Of a DNA stretch of 64,000 nt, positions 51,012-59,744 are shown piece after piece. A model generated the notes under the pieces. The model saw only the letters and a program-made list of their open reading frames with translations. It was not told the DNA's origin and ran no database searches. Numbering within the stretch: the stretch's first letter is position 1; each line of letters opens with the position of its first letter. The stretch comes from Streptomyces sp. Je 1-332 (GTDB lineage Bacteria; Actinomycetota; Actinomycetes; Streptomycetales; Streptomycetaceae). The position numbers and the translations under genes are program-made. The stretch spans positions 248,001 to 312,000 of the forward strand of contig NZ_CP160402.1 in assembly GCF_040730185.1 (NCBI RefSeq). The letters run 5' to 3'.

Positions 51012-52250
51012 ATGCTGGACAGCACCCTGCCGCTCCTCGCGCAGGGGTATGCGTGGCTTCCCGACCTGAGCCGCCGCAAGGGCCCCGGGCCCGTCCGCAC
51101 ACGCCTGTTGGGCAAACCCGCCATCGCACTGCGAGGACCGGCCGCCGTGGCCTTCTTCTACGACGAGAACCACGTACGGCGGCGTTCCGCCCTCCCCGAA
51201 CCGGTGCTGAGCACGCTCTTCGGCGAAGGCGCGGTGCACACGCTTGACGGAACGGAGCACCGCGGACGTAAGGCACTCTTCGTCTCGCTCCTCAAGGACC
51301 CGTCCGACGTCGCCCGGCTGGCCCAGCAGGTGGCCGCGGAGTGGGAGCGGTCGAGCAAGGAGTGGACCGCTCATCCGCGGGTGACGCTGTTCGACGAGGT
51401 GAGCCTTCTGATCACGCGTGCCGTGTGCCGGTGGGCGGGAGTGCCGCTCACCGAGGGTCAGGACGGCGAGGCACGGCGCACCGCGCGTGATCTGGTGGCC
51501 ATGGTCGACGGATTCGCGACCGCCGGTCCCCGGCATTGGCGGGCCCGGCGGGCCCGGCGGCGCCAGGAGGAGCGGCTGGCGGAGCTGGTCGAGGAGATGC
51601 GGCCGGCCGGTGGCACCGCGGCGGACGGCGCGGAGCCGGAGTCGGTGGTGCGGGCCGTGGCCGTGCATCGCGACGCCGACGGTGAGCTGCTCGATCCGCG
51701 AACCGCCGCCGTCGAGATCCTCAACGTCATCCGCCCCACCGTCGCCGTCACTTGGTACACCGTGTTCGGCGCCCATGCGCTGCACCGGAATCCGGCGCTA
51801 CGGCAGCGGCTGGCCCAGGACCGTGACGGCTACGGCCGGGCGTTCGCCCACGAAGTCCGTCGCTTCTACCCGTTCGCGCCCTTCGTCGCGGGCCTTGCCC
51901 CGGTCGACGTGGAGTGGCACGGCGAAACGATCCCGGAAGGCTCGCTCGTCCTCCTCGACCTCTACGGCCAGAATCACGATCCGGAGCTGTGGCATGACCC
52001 CTACATGTTCGACCCGGAGCGTTTCGTGGGCCGCGAACCCGGTCGCAACGAGTTGGTTCCCCAGGGCGGCGGAGACGCGTCCCAGGGCCACCGCTGCCCC
52101 GGCGAGGACATCACCCTGGCGGTGTTGAGCACCCTGCTTCCACGACTCGCGCAGCTGGAGTACGACGTCCCGGAGCAGGACCTGCGTATCCCGTTGAACC
52201 GCATGCCGACGAGGCCCCGCAGCGGCTTTGTCATCGCTGCGGGGCATTGA
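51012..52250 (+). CDS. CYP152-type cytochrome P450 (fatty acid peroxygenase)
   Basis: A 412-residue P450 of the CYP152 peroxygenase type, which hydroxylate or decarboxylate fatty acids with H2O2 and need no redox partner. In place of the acid-alcohol pair of helix I it has Arg241-Pro242 in VIRPTVAVTW, the residues that bind the fatty acid carboxylate in P450 SP-alpha and BS-beta. Other family parts are EVRRFYPFAPFVAG (ExxR), DLYGQNHDPELWHDPYMFDP and the heme loop GGGDASQGHRCPGE with Cys362. GGAGGAAACC lies before the ATG. No ferredoxin gene is near, as expected. Confidence 0.92.
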   Translation: MLDSTLPLLAQGYAWLPDLSRRKGPGPVRTRLLGKPAIALRGPAAVAFFYDENHVRRRSALPEPVLSTLFGEGAVHTLDGTEHRGRKALFVSLLKDPSDVARLAQQVAAEWERSSKEWTAHPRVTLFDEVSLLITRAVCRWAGVPLTEGQDGEARRTARDLVAMVDGFATAGPRHWRARRARRRQEERLAELVEEMRPAGGTAADGAEPESVVRAVAVHRDADGELLDPRTAAVEILNVIRPTVAVTWYTVFGAHALHRNPALRQRLAQDRDGYGRAFAHEVRRFYPFAPFVAGLAPVDVEWHGETIPEGSLVLLDLYGQNHDPELWHDPYMFDPERFVGREPGRNELVPQGGGDASQGHRCPGEDITLAVLSTLLPRLAQLEYDVPEQDLRIPLNRMPTRPRSGFVIAAGH

Positions 52251-52320
52251 CGACGAGTGACGAACCGCGACTCGAACGCAGAACCAAATAGACCCAGAAC
52301 TAGATGGATGGAGATTCGGC

Positions 52321-52563
52321 ATGAGCAACCACGAGCACCGCGGTGAACACCAGAAGGAGCAGAAGCCGAAGCACGCGGAAACCGCCGCCGAGGAGATTTT
52401 CGACGAAGCAGAGGACGCCGAAACCCGTGTCCTCGGCGACGAACGAAACAAGGAGAGGGACAGCGAAGGCGCGGACGCGCTCACGCCCAACCCTTCCGCA
52501 CAGGCCGACGTCCAGCGCGGCAACGACCACGAGACGCAGGACGCCGAGACGCGAGACCGGTAG
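52321..52563 (+). CDS. Small acidic hydrophilic protein, unknown
   Basis: An 80-residue protein without hydrophobic core: MSNHEHRGEHQKEQKPKHAE, then Glu/Asp-rich, then an Asn/Gln-rich end. It looks intrinsically disordered. GATGGAGATTCGGC precedes the ATG, giving a fair ribosome binding site. I do not recognise a named family. It may be a stress-related hydrophilin-like protein (inference). Confidence 0.6.
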   Translation: MSNHEHRGEHQKEQKPKHAETAAEEIFDEAEDAETRVLGDERNKERDSEGADALTPNPSAQADVQRGNDHETQDAETRDR

Positions 52564-52596
52564 CGGCTAGCGGCTAGCGGCTAGCGGCTAGCGGCT
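52561..52596. repeat. 7-bp tandem repeat at the end of the small acidic gene
   Basis: Five perfect copies of the 7-bp unit AGCGGCT (register arbitrary), beginning at the stop codon of the preceding gene. Seven is not a multiple of three and the repeat lies outside coding sequence. Confidence 0.85.
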
Positions 52597-52665
52597 GCGG
52601 CCTCACGCTCTGCGGAAACCCCGCACCCTTGCGCCGGACGGTGCCCGTGTAGTCCGCTGATCCGC

Positions 52666-54285
52666 ATGGGGAAGAGAAGCGTTGCCGCAATGACAGCCGC
52701 CCTGGTCGCGGGGTCCCTTCTGGCGGGCGTACCGAACGCTGGTGCGCAAGCAGCTGAGCACGGCACCGGTCGCTCGTCGCCGCCGAACAGGTCGGCTCTC
52801 GCACCCGGGATGGATCTGGACACCGTGACCATTCCGGAGTTACAGGCGCGTATGGCGGGCGGTTCGCTGACCTCGTCGGCCCTGACCCGGGCCTACCTTC
52901 GGCGGATCGAGAAGGTCGATCCCAGGATTCACTCGGTGCTGCGTACCAGCCCGACGGCCCTGCGCCAGGCAGCCGCCAGCGACGCAAGACACCGGCGTGG
53001 CAAGGCCCTTGGGCCGCTGGACGGCATACCCGTTCTGCTCAAGGACAACGTGAACACCCGTGACATGCCGACGACGGCCGGTTCGCTCGCGCTCGCCGGG
53101 AGTCCGCCCGACACCGATGCCGCGCTGGTGACCCGGCTGCGCAAGGCGGGGGCGGTGATCCTCGGCAAGACCAACCTCTCCGAGTGGGCCAACTTCCGTG
53201 GCGCAAAGCCGACTTCGGGGTGGTCGGCGGTGGGCGGGCAGACCAACAACCCGTACGTCCTCGACCGGAACCCATGCGGATCGTCGTCCGGCTCGGCCGC
53301 CGCGCTCGCCGCGTCGTTGTCGCAGGTCGCGATCGGCACCGAGACCGATGGCTCCATCGTGTGCCCGGCCGGGATGAACGGCGTCGTCGGCCATAAGCCC
53401 AGCCTCGGCCTGGCCAGCCCGTCGGGCGTGGTGCCGATCTCCGCCGAGCAGGACACGGCGGGGCCGATGGCGCGCAATGTAATCGACACCGCGCTCACAC
53501 TTTCTGTTCTGAGCGGTGGCGAGAGCGAGGGCAAGGGCTTTGGCGGCTCGCTCACAGCCAAGGGCCCGGCAGCGGCAGCCCACGGGGCCGACCTCCGTGG
53601 GAAGCGGATCGGGCTGTGGCGTCTGCCCTCGCTCGGGTCGGACGTGGACGCGGTGATGACCCGTACGGCGAAGAAGCTGCGCAAGGCCGGGGCCGTGGTT
53701 GTCGAGGTGACTCCCCCGTACCAGGCTCGGCTCGCCGAGCTCGAGTTCCCGGCGCTGCTCAGCGAGTTCCACCGGGACATCGACGCCTATCTCGGCACGC
53801 GCGAAGGCCCCCGGAACCTCGCCGAGTTGATCGAGTTCAACCGCGACCACCCCGAGGAACAGACCTGTTTCGCCGGCCAGGAGCTGTTCGAGCAGGCACT
53901 CGCCGCGCCTCCCACCACCGACCCCGAATACCGGGCGATGCGCGCCGAGTTGAAGGACCTCTCCCGGCGTTCCATCGACGAGACCATGGCCGCTCACCGT
54001 CTGGACGCCATCGCCGCGCCCACGAACCCGCCGGCCTGGACGACCGACTGCGAGCGCGGCGACAACGACGTCATCCCGTCCTCCACGCCGGCGGCCGTCG
54101 CCGGATATCCGTCCCTTTCGGTACCCGCCGGGTCCGTGAACGAACTGCCCGTCGGCGTGCTCCTGATGGCCGGTGACCATCAGGACGGCAAGCTTCTGAC
54201 GCTGGGGGCCGCGGTGGAGCACCGGCTGAAGGCCTGGCGGGCACCGCGCTACCTGCCGACGATCGGACCCGGCGCGCCACGGTGA
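52666..54285 (+). CDS. Secreted amidase (amidase signature family)
   Basis: A 539-residue amidase with a signal peptide (about 1-30). The Ser-cisSer-Lys triad is visible: Lys126 in PVLLKDNVNT, the cis-Ser206 in NPCGSSSGSAAALAASL and nucleophile Ser230 in GTETDGSIVCP. It hydrolyses an amide bond outside the membrane; substrate unknown. The start at 52666 gives a typical N-terminus (MGKRSVAAMTAALVAGSLLA). It seems monocistronic, with 56 bases to the convergent RidA gene. Confidence 0.9.
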   Translation: MGKRSVAAMTAALVAGSLLAGVPNAGAQAAEHGTGRSSPPNRSALAPGMDLDTVTIPELQARMAGGSLTSSALTRAYLRRIEKVDPRIHSVLRTSPTALRQAAASDARHRRGKALGPLDGIPVLLKDNVNTRDMPTTAGSLALAGSPPDTDAALVTRLRKAGAVILGKTNLSEWANFRGAKPTSGWSAVGGQTNNPYVLDRNPCGSSSGSAAALAASLSQVAIGTETDGSIVCPAGMNGVVGHKPSLGLASPSGVVPISAEQDTAGPMARNVIDTALTLSVLSGGESEGKGFGGSLTAKGPAAAAHGADLRGKRIGLWRLPSLGSDVDAVMTRTAKKLRKAGAVVVEVTPPYQARLAELEFPALLSEFHRDIDAYLGTREGPRNLAELIEFNRDHPEEQTCFAGQELFEQALAAPPTTDPEYRAMRAELKDLSRRSIDETMAAHRLDAIAAPTNPPAWTTDCERGDNDVIPSSTPAAVAGYPSLSVPAGSVNELPVGVLLMAGDHQDGKLLTLGAAVEHRLKAWRAPRYLPTIGPGAPR

Positions 54286-54341
54286 GCGGGAGGGCCTGGC
54301 CGCTGGTGAGAGGACCGGTGGCGCGGCCGTCCGCGGTCACG

Positions 54342-54743
54342 TCACGCGACGGCGGTCCCTTCGAGCTCGACCATCTGGCCGGGGATCGCCAGCCGCGTCA
54401 CCCCGAGCATCGTGGTGGTGGGCGCCACGCCGGCGGCTCCCAACTGCCCTGCCAGTACGCCGTAGTGCCGGAACAGTAGGTCGACGTCCGTCGTGTAGAC
54501 GTTGAGTCGGACGAGGTTCGCTAGAGACATGTCGGCCTCGCCGAGCACGGACTTCAGGTTGTCGACGCTTCGTGCCAACTGCGCCGCCATGTCGCCGTCG
54601 TGCTCGGGCTTGCCCTCCTCGCTCATCGCGGTCTGCCCCGAGATGTACAACGTCCGGGTGTGCCCGGAGACGACCTCACCCTGGTTGAAGCCCATGTCCA
54701 CCGACCATGTCGCCGGGTTGATCGCCGTTCTTCGCACTGTCAC
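54342..54743 (-). CDS. RidA-family (YjgF/YER057c/UK114) protein
   Basis: A 133-residue RidA homologue. RTLYISGQTAMSEEGKPEHD, DMAAQLARSVDNLKSVLGEA, LVRLNVYTTDVDLLFRHYGV and GVTRLAIPGQMVELEGTAVA cover the fold. The Arg that binds imine substrates in RidA (Arg105, in the NAPTRxxV-type loop) is not obvious here (GVAPTTTMLGV), so it may be a Rid-like subgroup with another role. It is divergent from the WYL regulator and may be its target. Confidence 0.86.
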   Translation of the reverse strand: MTVRRTAINPATWSVDMGFNQGEVVSGHTRTLYISGQTAMSEEGKPEHDGDMAAQLARSVDNLKSVLGEADMSLANLVRLNVYTTDVDLLFRHYGVLAGQLGAAGVAPTTTMLGVTRLAIPGQMVELEGTAVA

Positions 54744-54809
54744 GTCAGTTCCATTCAGTACAGGGAAGTACGCACCGGCCCTCGGCTCAACAGTGCCGCC
54801 GTGCCCCGA

Positions 54810-54844
54810 TGTCGTGTTGATGAGCCTCGCAACAATTCACGACA
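54810..54844. promoter_or_regulatory. Inverted repeat between ridA-like gene and WYL regulator
   Basis: TGTCGTG (54810-54816) and CACGACA (54838-54844) are perfect inverted repeats 28 bp apart centre to centre, with GTTG/CAAC (54815-54818 and 54829-54833) nested inside. It lies just ahead of the regulator start at 54877, a good place for an autoregulatory operator. Confidence 0.45.
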
Positions 54845-54876
54845 CCCTTGGTCATGTATTTCGACAAAGTTCTCGG

Positions 54877-55902
54877 ATGCGCGCCGACCGGCTGGTCTCA
54901 CTGGTGCTGCTGCTGCGTCAGCGCGGTCGGCTGACCGCGGACACGCTCGCCCGCGAGCTGGAGGTATCCACCCGCACGGTGCTGCGCGACATCGAGGCGC
55001 TGTCATCGGCCGGAGTCCCGGTCTACGCCGAACGCGGCCGGCACGGCGGTTTCGCGTTGTCGCCCGGTTTCCGGACCGAACTCACCGGCCTGAACCACGA
55101 TGAGGCCCTCGCGCTGCTGACCGCCGGATCGGGGCGCGGCGAGCAGGCGTTCGGCCTCGGCTCTGCGCTCGTATCGGCCATGCGGAAGGTGGTCGACGCG
55201 CTGCCCGAAAGCCACCGTGCCACCGCGAGCGACGCGGCACAGCGGTTCCTCGTCGAGCCGCAGACCGACCTGCTCTCACGCCGGGTGGACATCGATGACG
55301 TACCCGGCACGACCATGATCGAGGTACGGCGCGCGGTGCTCGCCGGACACAAGCTGCGCATCCACTACGCGGCCACGGGCCAGGCACCGCGGTGGCGCAC
55401 GGTGGACCCGATCGGCCTGGTGACCGCACGCGACCGCAGCTACCTGCTGGCCACGAGATCCGGGGCCGACCGCACCTACCGGCTGTCGCGGGTACTGGCC
55501 GCCGAGGAACTCCCCGAAACGGCGCAGCGTCCCGACCGGGTCGACCTTGACCGGATCTGGCGTGAACGCTCGGCCCAGTTCCTGGCCGGCGGCGACCACA
55601 TCACCGTGCTGCTACGGGTGAGTTCGGCGCGGCGGGAGGAGTTGCTGGACACCGCGTTGGCCGTCCGCGCGGAAGACCCCGACGCGGACGGCTGGCTGCG
55701 GCTGGAGGTGACCTTCCAAGACGCACGGCATGCCGAATGGGCGCTGTGGCAGCTCGGCATCGACGCGGAAGCCCTGTCCCCCCAGTCGCTGCGCACGTCC
55801 CTGCGCAACCGCGCCACCGCGCTTGCCGACCGCTACGGAGAATCGGCCATCCCGGTGCTGCCCGACCGAGAGCCTCGAAGGGACGACGCGGTGTGTGGCT
55901 GA
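54877..55902 (+). CDS. YafY-type DeoR/WYL transcriptional regulator
   Basis: A 341-residue regulator. The N-terminal winged helix (about 1-60) reads MRADRLVSLVLLLRQRGRLT then LARELEVSTRTVLRDIEALS. The WYL domain (about 140-230) contains IHYAATGQAPRWRTVDPIGL and DRSYLLATRSGADRTYRLSR. A WCX-like end (about 245-325) follows. WYL regulators often respond to nucleotides or DNA. ATG 54877 begins the conserved HTH; the longer frame upstream runs through the RidA gene in antisense and is not coding. Confidence 0.9.
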   Translation: MRADRLVSLVLLLRQRGRLTADTLARELEVSTRTVLRDIEALSSAGVPVYAERGRHGGFALSPGFRTELTGLNHDEALALLTAGSGRGEQAFGLGSALVSAMRKVVDALPESHRATASDAAQRFLVEPQTDLLSRRVDIDDVPGTTMIEVRRAVLAGHKLRIHYAATGQAPRWRTVDPIGLVTARDRSYLLATRSGADRTYRLSRVLAAEELPETAQRPDRVDLDRIWRERSAQFLAGGDHITVLLRVSSARREELLDTALAVRAEDPDADGWLRLEVTFQDARHAEWALWQLGIDAEALSPQSLRTSLRNRATALADRYGESAIPVLPDREPRRDDAVCG

Positions 55903-56281
55903 GGCGTTGCCGCCGGAGTCCGTGGTGTGGCCCCGCTGCGGTGAATCCACACGGGACAGCCTTACCCGCCCGTGAGTTGCCCGGTCGGCTCCTGACGCGC
56001 CGCATTGCGCGCCGGTCCGCTGCACGGGGCTACCACATGTCCGTCGTCGTGGCCGCCGGACTGGAGGAGTTCGATGTCCTCCTTGCCGCCGTCGTCCTGC
56101 GCTCCCCTTTGGCCTCGGACGCCTGGGAGTTCGCTTTCGCGGTGCCGACCGGCTCGCCCGGACAGAAAGCCGGAGAGATCACCGTCCCCTCACCTAGCCA
56201 GAGCTGAGCGGCTGACCCGATGCGGGCCGTTACCGTCCGGCCGCCTCCGAATCCGGCGTCGAGATGCATGTCGGCTGCGTG
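55903..56281. other. Intergenic, no supported gene
   Basis: A short plus-strand frame at 56037-56207 (MSVVVAAGLEEFDVLLAAVV) has some coding-like character but no ribosome binding site or recognised family. Otherwise nothing was seen in these 379 bases between two convergent genes. Confidence 0.4.
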
Positions 56282-56809
56282 CTAATCCGTGGGCGTTCTC
56301 GTGCCGAGCGCGCGCCGAATCCTTGCCCACCATGAGGTCCGACCGGAGGTGGCAACGTCTCCAGCGGTGCGTTCACTTGCTGCCGTATTGGATGGTTCTG
56401 ACGAGGTGTCCCGAAAGTCGCCGCGGAACGCCACGATCCCCTCGCCCACCCCGAGCACCTCCAGGAGAGCGTCCAGTGCCTTGTCCGCGTCCTCGTGCGA
56501 CTGGGTGAGCCAGACCAGGGAGACTCCGGCGGGATTACCGTCGTGTTTGCTGACGGCGAAGCTGAAGCCCCGCAGCAGAAACAACACGACGTCGAGATCG
56601 TCCAGCCCGTCCCACGACCGTTCCACGTGCAGACGCAAGCGGTTCGCCACGAGCTGTACTGAAAGTTCGAGCCCTCCGATCATCTGGAAGAGCGGCGAGC
56701 AGTGCTCCCAAACGCTCCACTGATGGGCCGGATTGTTGCCGCTGTAGTAGGGCGGGCTGGTGGCCGGCTGCCAGTCGGGCTCGGGCCCGGGTATTTCCGT
56801 CGGAGTCAC
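56282..56809 (-). CDS. Hypothetical protein (175 aa)
   Basis: A 175-residue cytosolic protein that I do not recognise. The middle (about 40-125) has alternating strands and helices: MIGGLELSVQLVANRLRLHV, DDLDVVLFLLRGFSFAVSKH, DADKALDALLEVLGVGEGIV. The first 35 residues are Pro/Trp/Tyr-rich and the last 45 are Ser/Thr/Arg-rich. Codon third positions are GC-biased as in neighbouring real genes. No motif suggests function. Confidence 0.6.
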   Translation of the reverse strand: MTPTEIPGPEPDWQPATSPPYYSGNNPAHQWSVWEHCSPLFQMIGGLELSVQLVANRLRLHVERSWDGLDDLDVVLFLLRGFSFAVSKHDGNPAGVSLVWLTQSHEDADKALDALLEVLGVGEGIVAFRGDFRDTSSEPSNTAASERTAGDVATSGRTSWWARIRRALGTRTPTD

Positions 56810-56923
56810 CGCAAGCCTCCTCTGACGTCATCCAGCCGATACACGTTCATGCTCATGCCCCTCCCTCGCAGAGGATCATGACCGCCCCAGGCCGACCTCA
56901 ACCTCACGGATAGGGTCGAGAGC

Positions 56924-57115
56924 ATGACATCCGAACAGCCCCATACGCCGGCCATGGCGTTCCTGGACTCCCAGGAGATCACCACGACGGACTGCCGCCG
57001 GTGCGGCACCGAAGTGTCGGGCGTCAACGGCCGCTACGCGTGCGGGGTGTGCGGCTGGGTCAACAACTGGACCGAGGGCCACAACGAACTACCCGGCGCG
57101 GGCAGCGGCATCTAG
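56924..57115 (+). CDS. Small zinc-ribbon-like protein
   Basis: A 63-residue protein. Two Cys pairs, CRRCG and CGVCG, 14 residues apart, form a probable zinc ribbon (DCRRCGTEVSGVNGRYACGV). Similar small proteins are widespread in Streptomyces without known function. The frame ends 6 residues after a Gly-rich tail. It is divergent from the 175-residue protein gene. Confidence 0.7.
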   Translation: MTSEQPHTPAMAFLDSQEITTTDCRRCGTEVSGVNGRYACGVCGWVNNWTEGHNELPGAGSGI

Positions 57116-57838
57116 CATCGCACCCCCTCCGGCGATCCGCCGACCCACAACCGGCCCAGGTGCTGGGCCTGTTGAACACTCTCGGAGGCCGTGTCGTCTG
57201 GTCGGAGACAACGCCGATTGTGAACTCCTTGAATACCGTGACGGTCAGCCCGATCATATTCCAGACCCGTTCGCCACAATCGCCCGCCCTACAAGTGCAA
57301 GTCGTGGGAAGGGTTTTGCTCCGCCGCACAACTCCAAGGGCTGCCGAATAAGTCGTCCTGGCCGACTCTAGCCTCGACCGTTCGATGTCGACGGGCCGAT
57401 CGCCCCCCGACCCGAGAATCCCCGACCCCGAAATCACCCAGCGGGCAGAGTGCCCCCTCCCAGCACGAGCAGCCCGGGACACCCCCTCATCGACCCACTC
57501 ATGAGCAGTATGTCCCTTTAGGCACAGAATGACGCCCAAACCCCGTGTCCAGATTGCCCATATAAAGTACCTCTACAGACTGTTAGTGACGCATTTAAAG
57601 CCCCGCCCGTATTGCGCAGCCCTAGCCCGAAATGGCGCGATCCACAGCACGCGCGACTCCCCCTCCTACCCCTCTCCCATTCAGTGGAATAGGTCACACC
57701 CACCGCCCAGGGCCCGAAGAGAGCCGTTCGGCGCACTTTCGTTCTCCGCAAAGAAAGTTGGGGCTATTCGATCATTGGGGGTGTGTGGGCCCTGTCGGCG
57801 GGGGCGGGCCTCTCGCATTCCCTATTCGAATTCCGCCC
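57116..57838. other. Gene-free stretch upstream of the riboswitch
   Basis: About 720 bases with lower GC than the surroundings and no frame with Streptomyces codon bias on either strand. No repeat or RNA gene recognised. The right end leads into the promoter of the riboswitch-controlled gene. Confidence 0.5.
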
Positions 57839-57868
57839 TTGTTCCCTCCGGCCTTTCTCGCTTAACGT
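57839..57868 (+). promoter_or_regulatory. Likely promoter of the riboswitch leader
   Basis: TTGTTC (57839-57844), 18 bases, TAACGT (57863-57868) resembles a housekeeping -35/-10 pair. It would start transcription a few bases before the riboswitch aptamer. Confidence 0.4.
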
Positions 57869-57885
57869 CACCCTCAATCCGGATG

Positions 57886-58062
57886 GAACGCCGAATCCTG
57901 CCGCTGTCCGGAAACCCTTCCCATCAAACACCTACGCTCGGCAGGAGCGGGGGACCCAGGTAAGCCGCCGGTCCGGACAACGGAACGGCTAGGGGTGAAG
58001 TCGCATGCGCAGTGCGACCGGACATCTCCCGTCCGAACCCGACAGCTCACCTCGTAGGCGAC
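57886..58062 (+). ncRNA. c-di-AMP riboswitch (ydaO-yuaA type)
   Basis: The leader contains the conserved aptamer blocks in order: CGCCGAATCCTGCCG (57890 on), GGCAGGAGCGGGGGACCCA, AGGGGTGAA, then CCGAACCCGACAGCTCACCT and GTAGGCGA before the ribosome binding site. They match the ydaO class known in Streptomyces ahead of cell-wall hydrolase genes such as rpfA. These riboswitches sense cyclic di-AMP and turn the gene off when it is high. The GGAGAGG ribosome binding site follows the last helix directly. Confidence 0.88.
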
Positions 58063-58077
58063 GGAGAGGAATTCGTC

Positions 58078-58803
58078 ATGCCTGCAAAGGGTAAGCACCG
58101 CCGTCCCAAGTCCAGCTCACTCACCCGGGGCATCGCCGCCGCGGGCACGGGCGGGGCCGTGCTCGTACTCCCGGTCATCGGCGCGACCGCCGCCACCGCC
58201 GCGCCGGCAGACGCGGCCGCGAAGCCCGCCGCCGCCCCGAAGACGTACGTCGTGGCCGCGGGCGACACCCTCTCCAAGATCGTTCGCGAGCACTCGCTGA
58301 GCGGCGGCTGGAAGAAGCTGTACCAGGACAACCGTGACGCCCTCGGCGGTGACCCGGCACTGATCCACCCCGGCCTCAAGCTCACCCTCGGCGAGAAGGC
58401 CCCCGCCGAGCGGACGGACCGCTCCGAGCGCAAGGACGCGTCCGCCGCGAAGCCCGCCTCCGCCCCGGCGAAGAAGGCGTACACGAACGACCTCGACGGC
58501 TGGATCAAGGAATCGCTCGACATCATGGCCCAGCGCGGCATCCCCGGCTCCTACGAGGGCATCCACCGCAACATCATGCGCGAGTCCTCCGGCAACCCGC
58601 TGGCCACCAACAACTGGGACGTCAACGCTGCCGCCGGTACCCCGTCCAAGGGGCTCCTGCAGGTCATCGCGCCCACGTTCGACGCCTACCACGTGCCCGG
58701 CACCTCGCTGGACAGCTTCGACCCGGTCGCCAACATCACCGCCGCCTGCAACTACGCGGCCGACCGGTACGGCTCGATCGACAACGTGAACGGCCCGTAC
58801 TAG
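58078..58803 (+). CDS. Secreted LysM-SLT transglycosylase-like protein
   Basis: A 241-residue secreted cell-wall protein. A signal peptide (about 1-43) precedes a LysM domain (about 56-105; TYVVAAGDTLSKIVREHSLS, GGWKKLYQDN). A Lys/Ala/Ser linker follows, then an SLT-type domain (about 135-241) with HRNIMRESSGNPLATNN (catalytic Glu) and GTPSKGLLQVIAPTFDAYHV. It should bind peptidoglycan and cut glycan strands, for example in spore germination or growth. It is controlled by the c-di-AMP riboswitch. Its SLT domain is nearly the same as that of the protein at 36850. Confidence 0.92.
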   Translation: MPAKGKHRRPKSSSLTRGIAAAGTGGAVLVLPVIGATAATAAPADAAAKPAAAPKTYVVAAGDTLSKIVREHSLSGGWKKLYQDNRDALGGDPALIHPGLKLTLGEKAPAERTDRSERKDASAAKPASAPAKKAYTNDLDGWIKESLDIMAQRGIPGSYEGIHRNIMRESSGNPLATNNWDVNAAAGTPSKGLLQVIAPTFDAYHVPGTSLDSFDPVANITAACNYAADRYGSIDNVNGPY

Positions 58804-58892
58804 GCCGCACCGGCCGCGTATCCGGCCTCTCGACCGCTCTGAGCCCCGGCCCGCCAGGTGTCCAGGGCTCAGGCCTGCGCGATGCGGTGGCG

Positions 58893-59744
58893 TCAGTCGT
58901 CGATGCCCGAGCGTTCCACCCCCGCCACGATCCACCGCTGGAAGAACAGGAACACCACGAGCAGCGGCACGATCGACACGGCGGCCGCGATGAAGAGTTC
59001 GTGCAGCCTGATCACCTGCGACGTGGTGAACGACGACAGGGCCACCTGCACCGTCCACGCGTCGCGGTCCTGGCCGATGACCAGCGGCCACAGGAACGAG
59101 TTCCACGCGCCGATGAAGACGATCGTGCCCACCGCAGCGAAGACCGGCCTGGAGTTGGGTACGACCACCCGCCAGTACGTGCGCCAGTAACCGAGCCCGT
59201 CGACACGCGCCGCGTCCTCCAACTCCCGTGGGAATCCGAGGAAGTACTGCCGGAAGATGAAGCACGCGAACGCGGAGAACAGGGTCGGGACGATCAGACC
59301 GCGCAGCGTCGACACCCAGCCGAGCGAGGACACCAGGACGAACGTCGGCACGAAGGTGACGGACGCCGGGACCATCAGGGTGCCGAGGATCGCGTAGAAC
59401 ACCTTGTTCGCGTGGCGGTACGGGATGCGGGCCAGGCCGTAGCCGGCGAGTGAGGCCAGCAGCAGCGTGCCGAGCGTCGTCGCGACCGCGATGAGCGAGG
59501 AGTTGAGCAGAGAGCGGGCGAACGGCACCGACGTGTCGTCGAAGAGTTCCTCGATGTTTCCCCACCGCATTGTGGAGGGGAAGAAGGTCCACTCGGGCGA
59601 TGTGATGTCGCTCTCGGACGAGAGGCCGTTGCGCACGAGGAGGTAGAAGGGGATCAGGAACAGCAGCGCGAGCGCGATGAGCAGCGAGAGCCGCAGCGCG
59701 CGTCCCGCCCTGACCCTGGCGTCGTCCCTCGAGTGGTCTCTCAT
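58893..59744 (-). CDS. Sugar ABC transporter permease (MalG type), second system
   Basis: A 283-residue permease with about six transmembrane helices and the EAA loop ELEDAARVDGLGYWRTYWRV. It works with the next upstream permease and binding protein in a CUT1 system. ATG 59744 overlaps the previous stop by 4 nt. No ATPase is encoded here. Confidence 0.9.
   Translation of the reverse strand: MRDHSRDDARVRAGRALRLSLLIALALLFLIPFYLLVRNGLSSESDITSPEWTFFPSTMRWGNIEELFDDTSVPFARSLLNSSLIAVATTLGTLLLASLAGYGLARIPYRHANKVFYAILGTLMVPASVTFVPTFVLVSSLGWVSTLRGLIVPTLFSAFACFIFRQYFLGFPRELEDAARVDGLGYWRTYWRVVVPNSRPVFAAVGTIVFIGAWNSFLWPLVIGQDRDAWTVQVALSSFTTSQVIRLHELFIAAAVSIVPLLVVFLFFQRWIVAGVERSGIDD

Noticed and set aside
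52561..52596. CRISPR-like or attachment-site repeat
   Set aside because: It is a simple 7-bp tandem repeat with no spacers, integrase or tRNA nearby.
56037..56207. A 56-codon plus-strand frame
   Set aside because: No ribosome binding site or recognised family; left out of the gene list.
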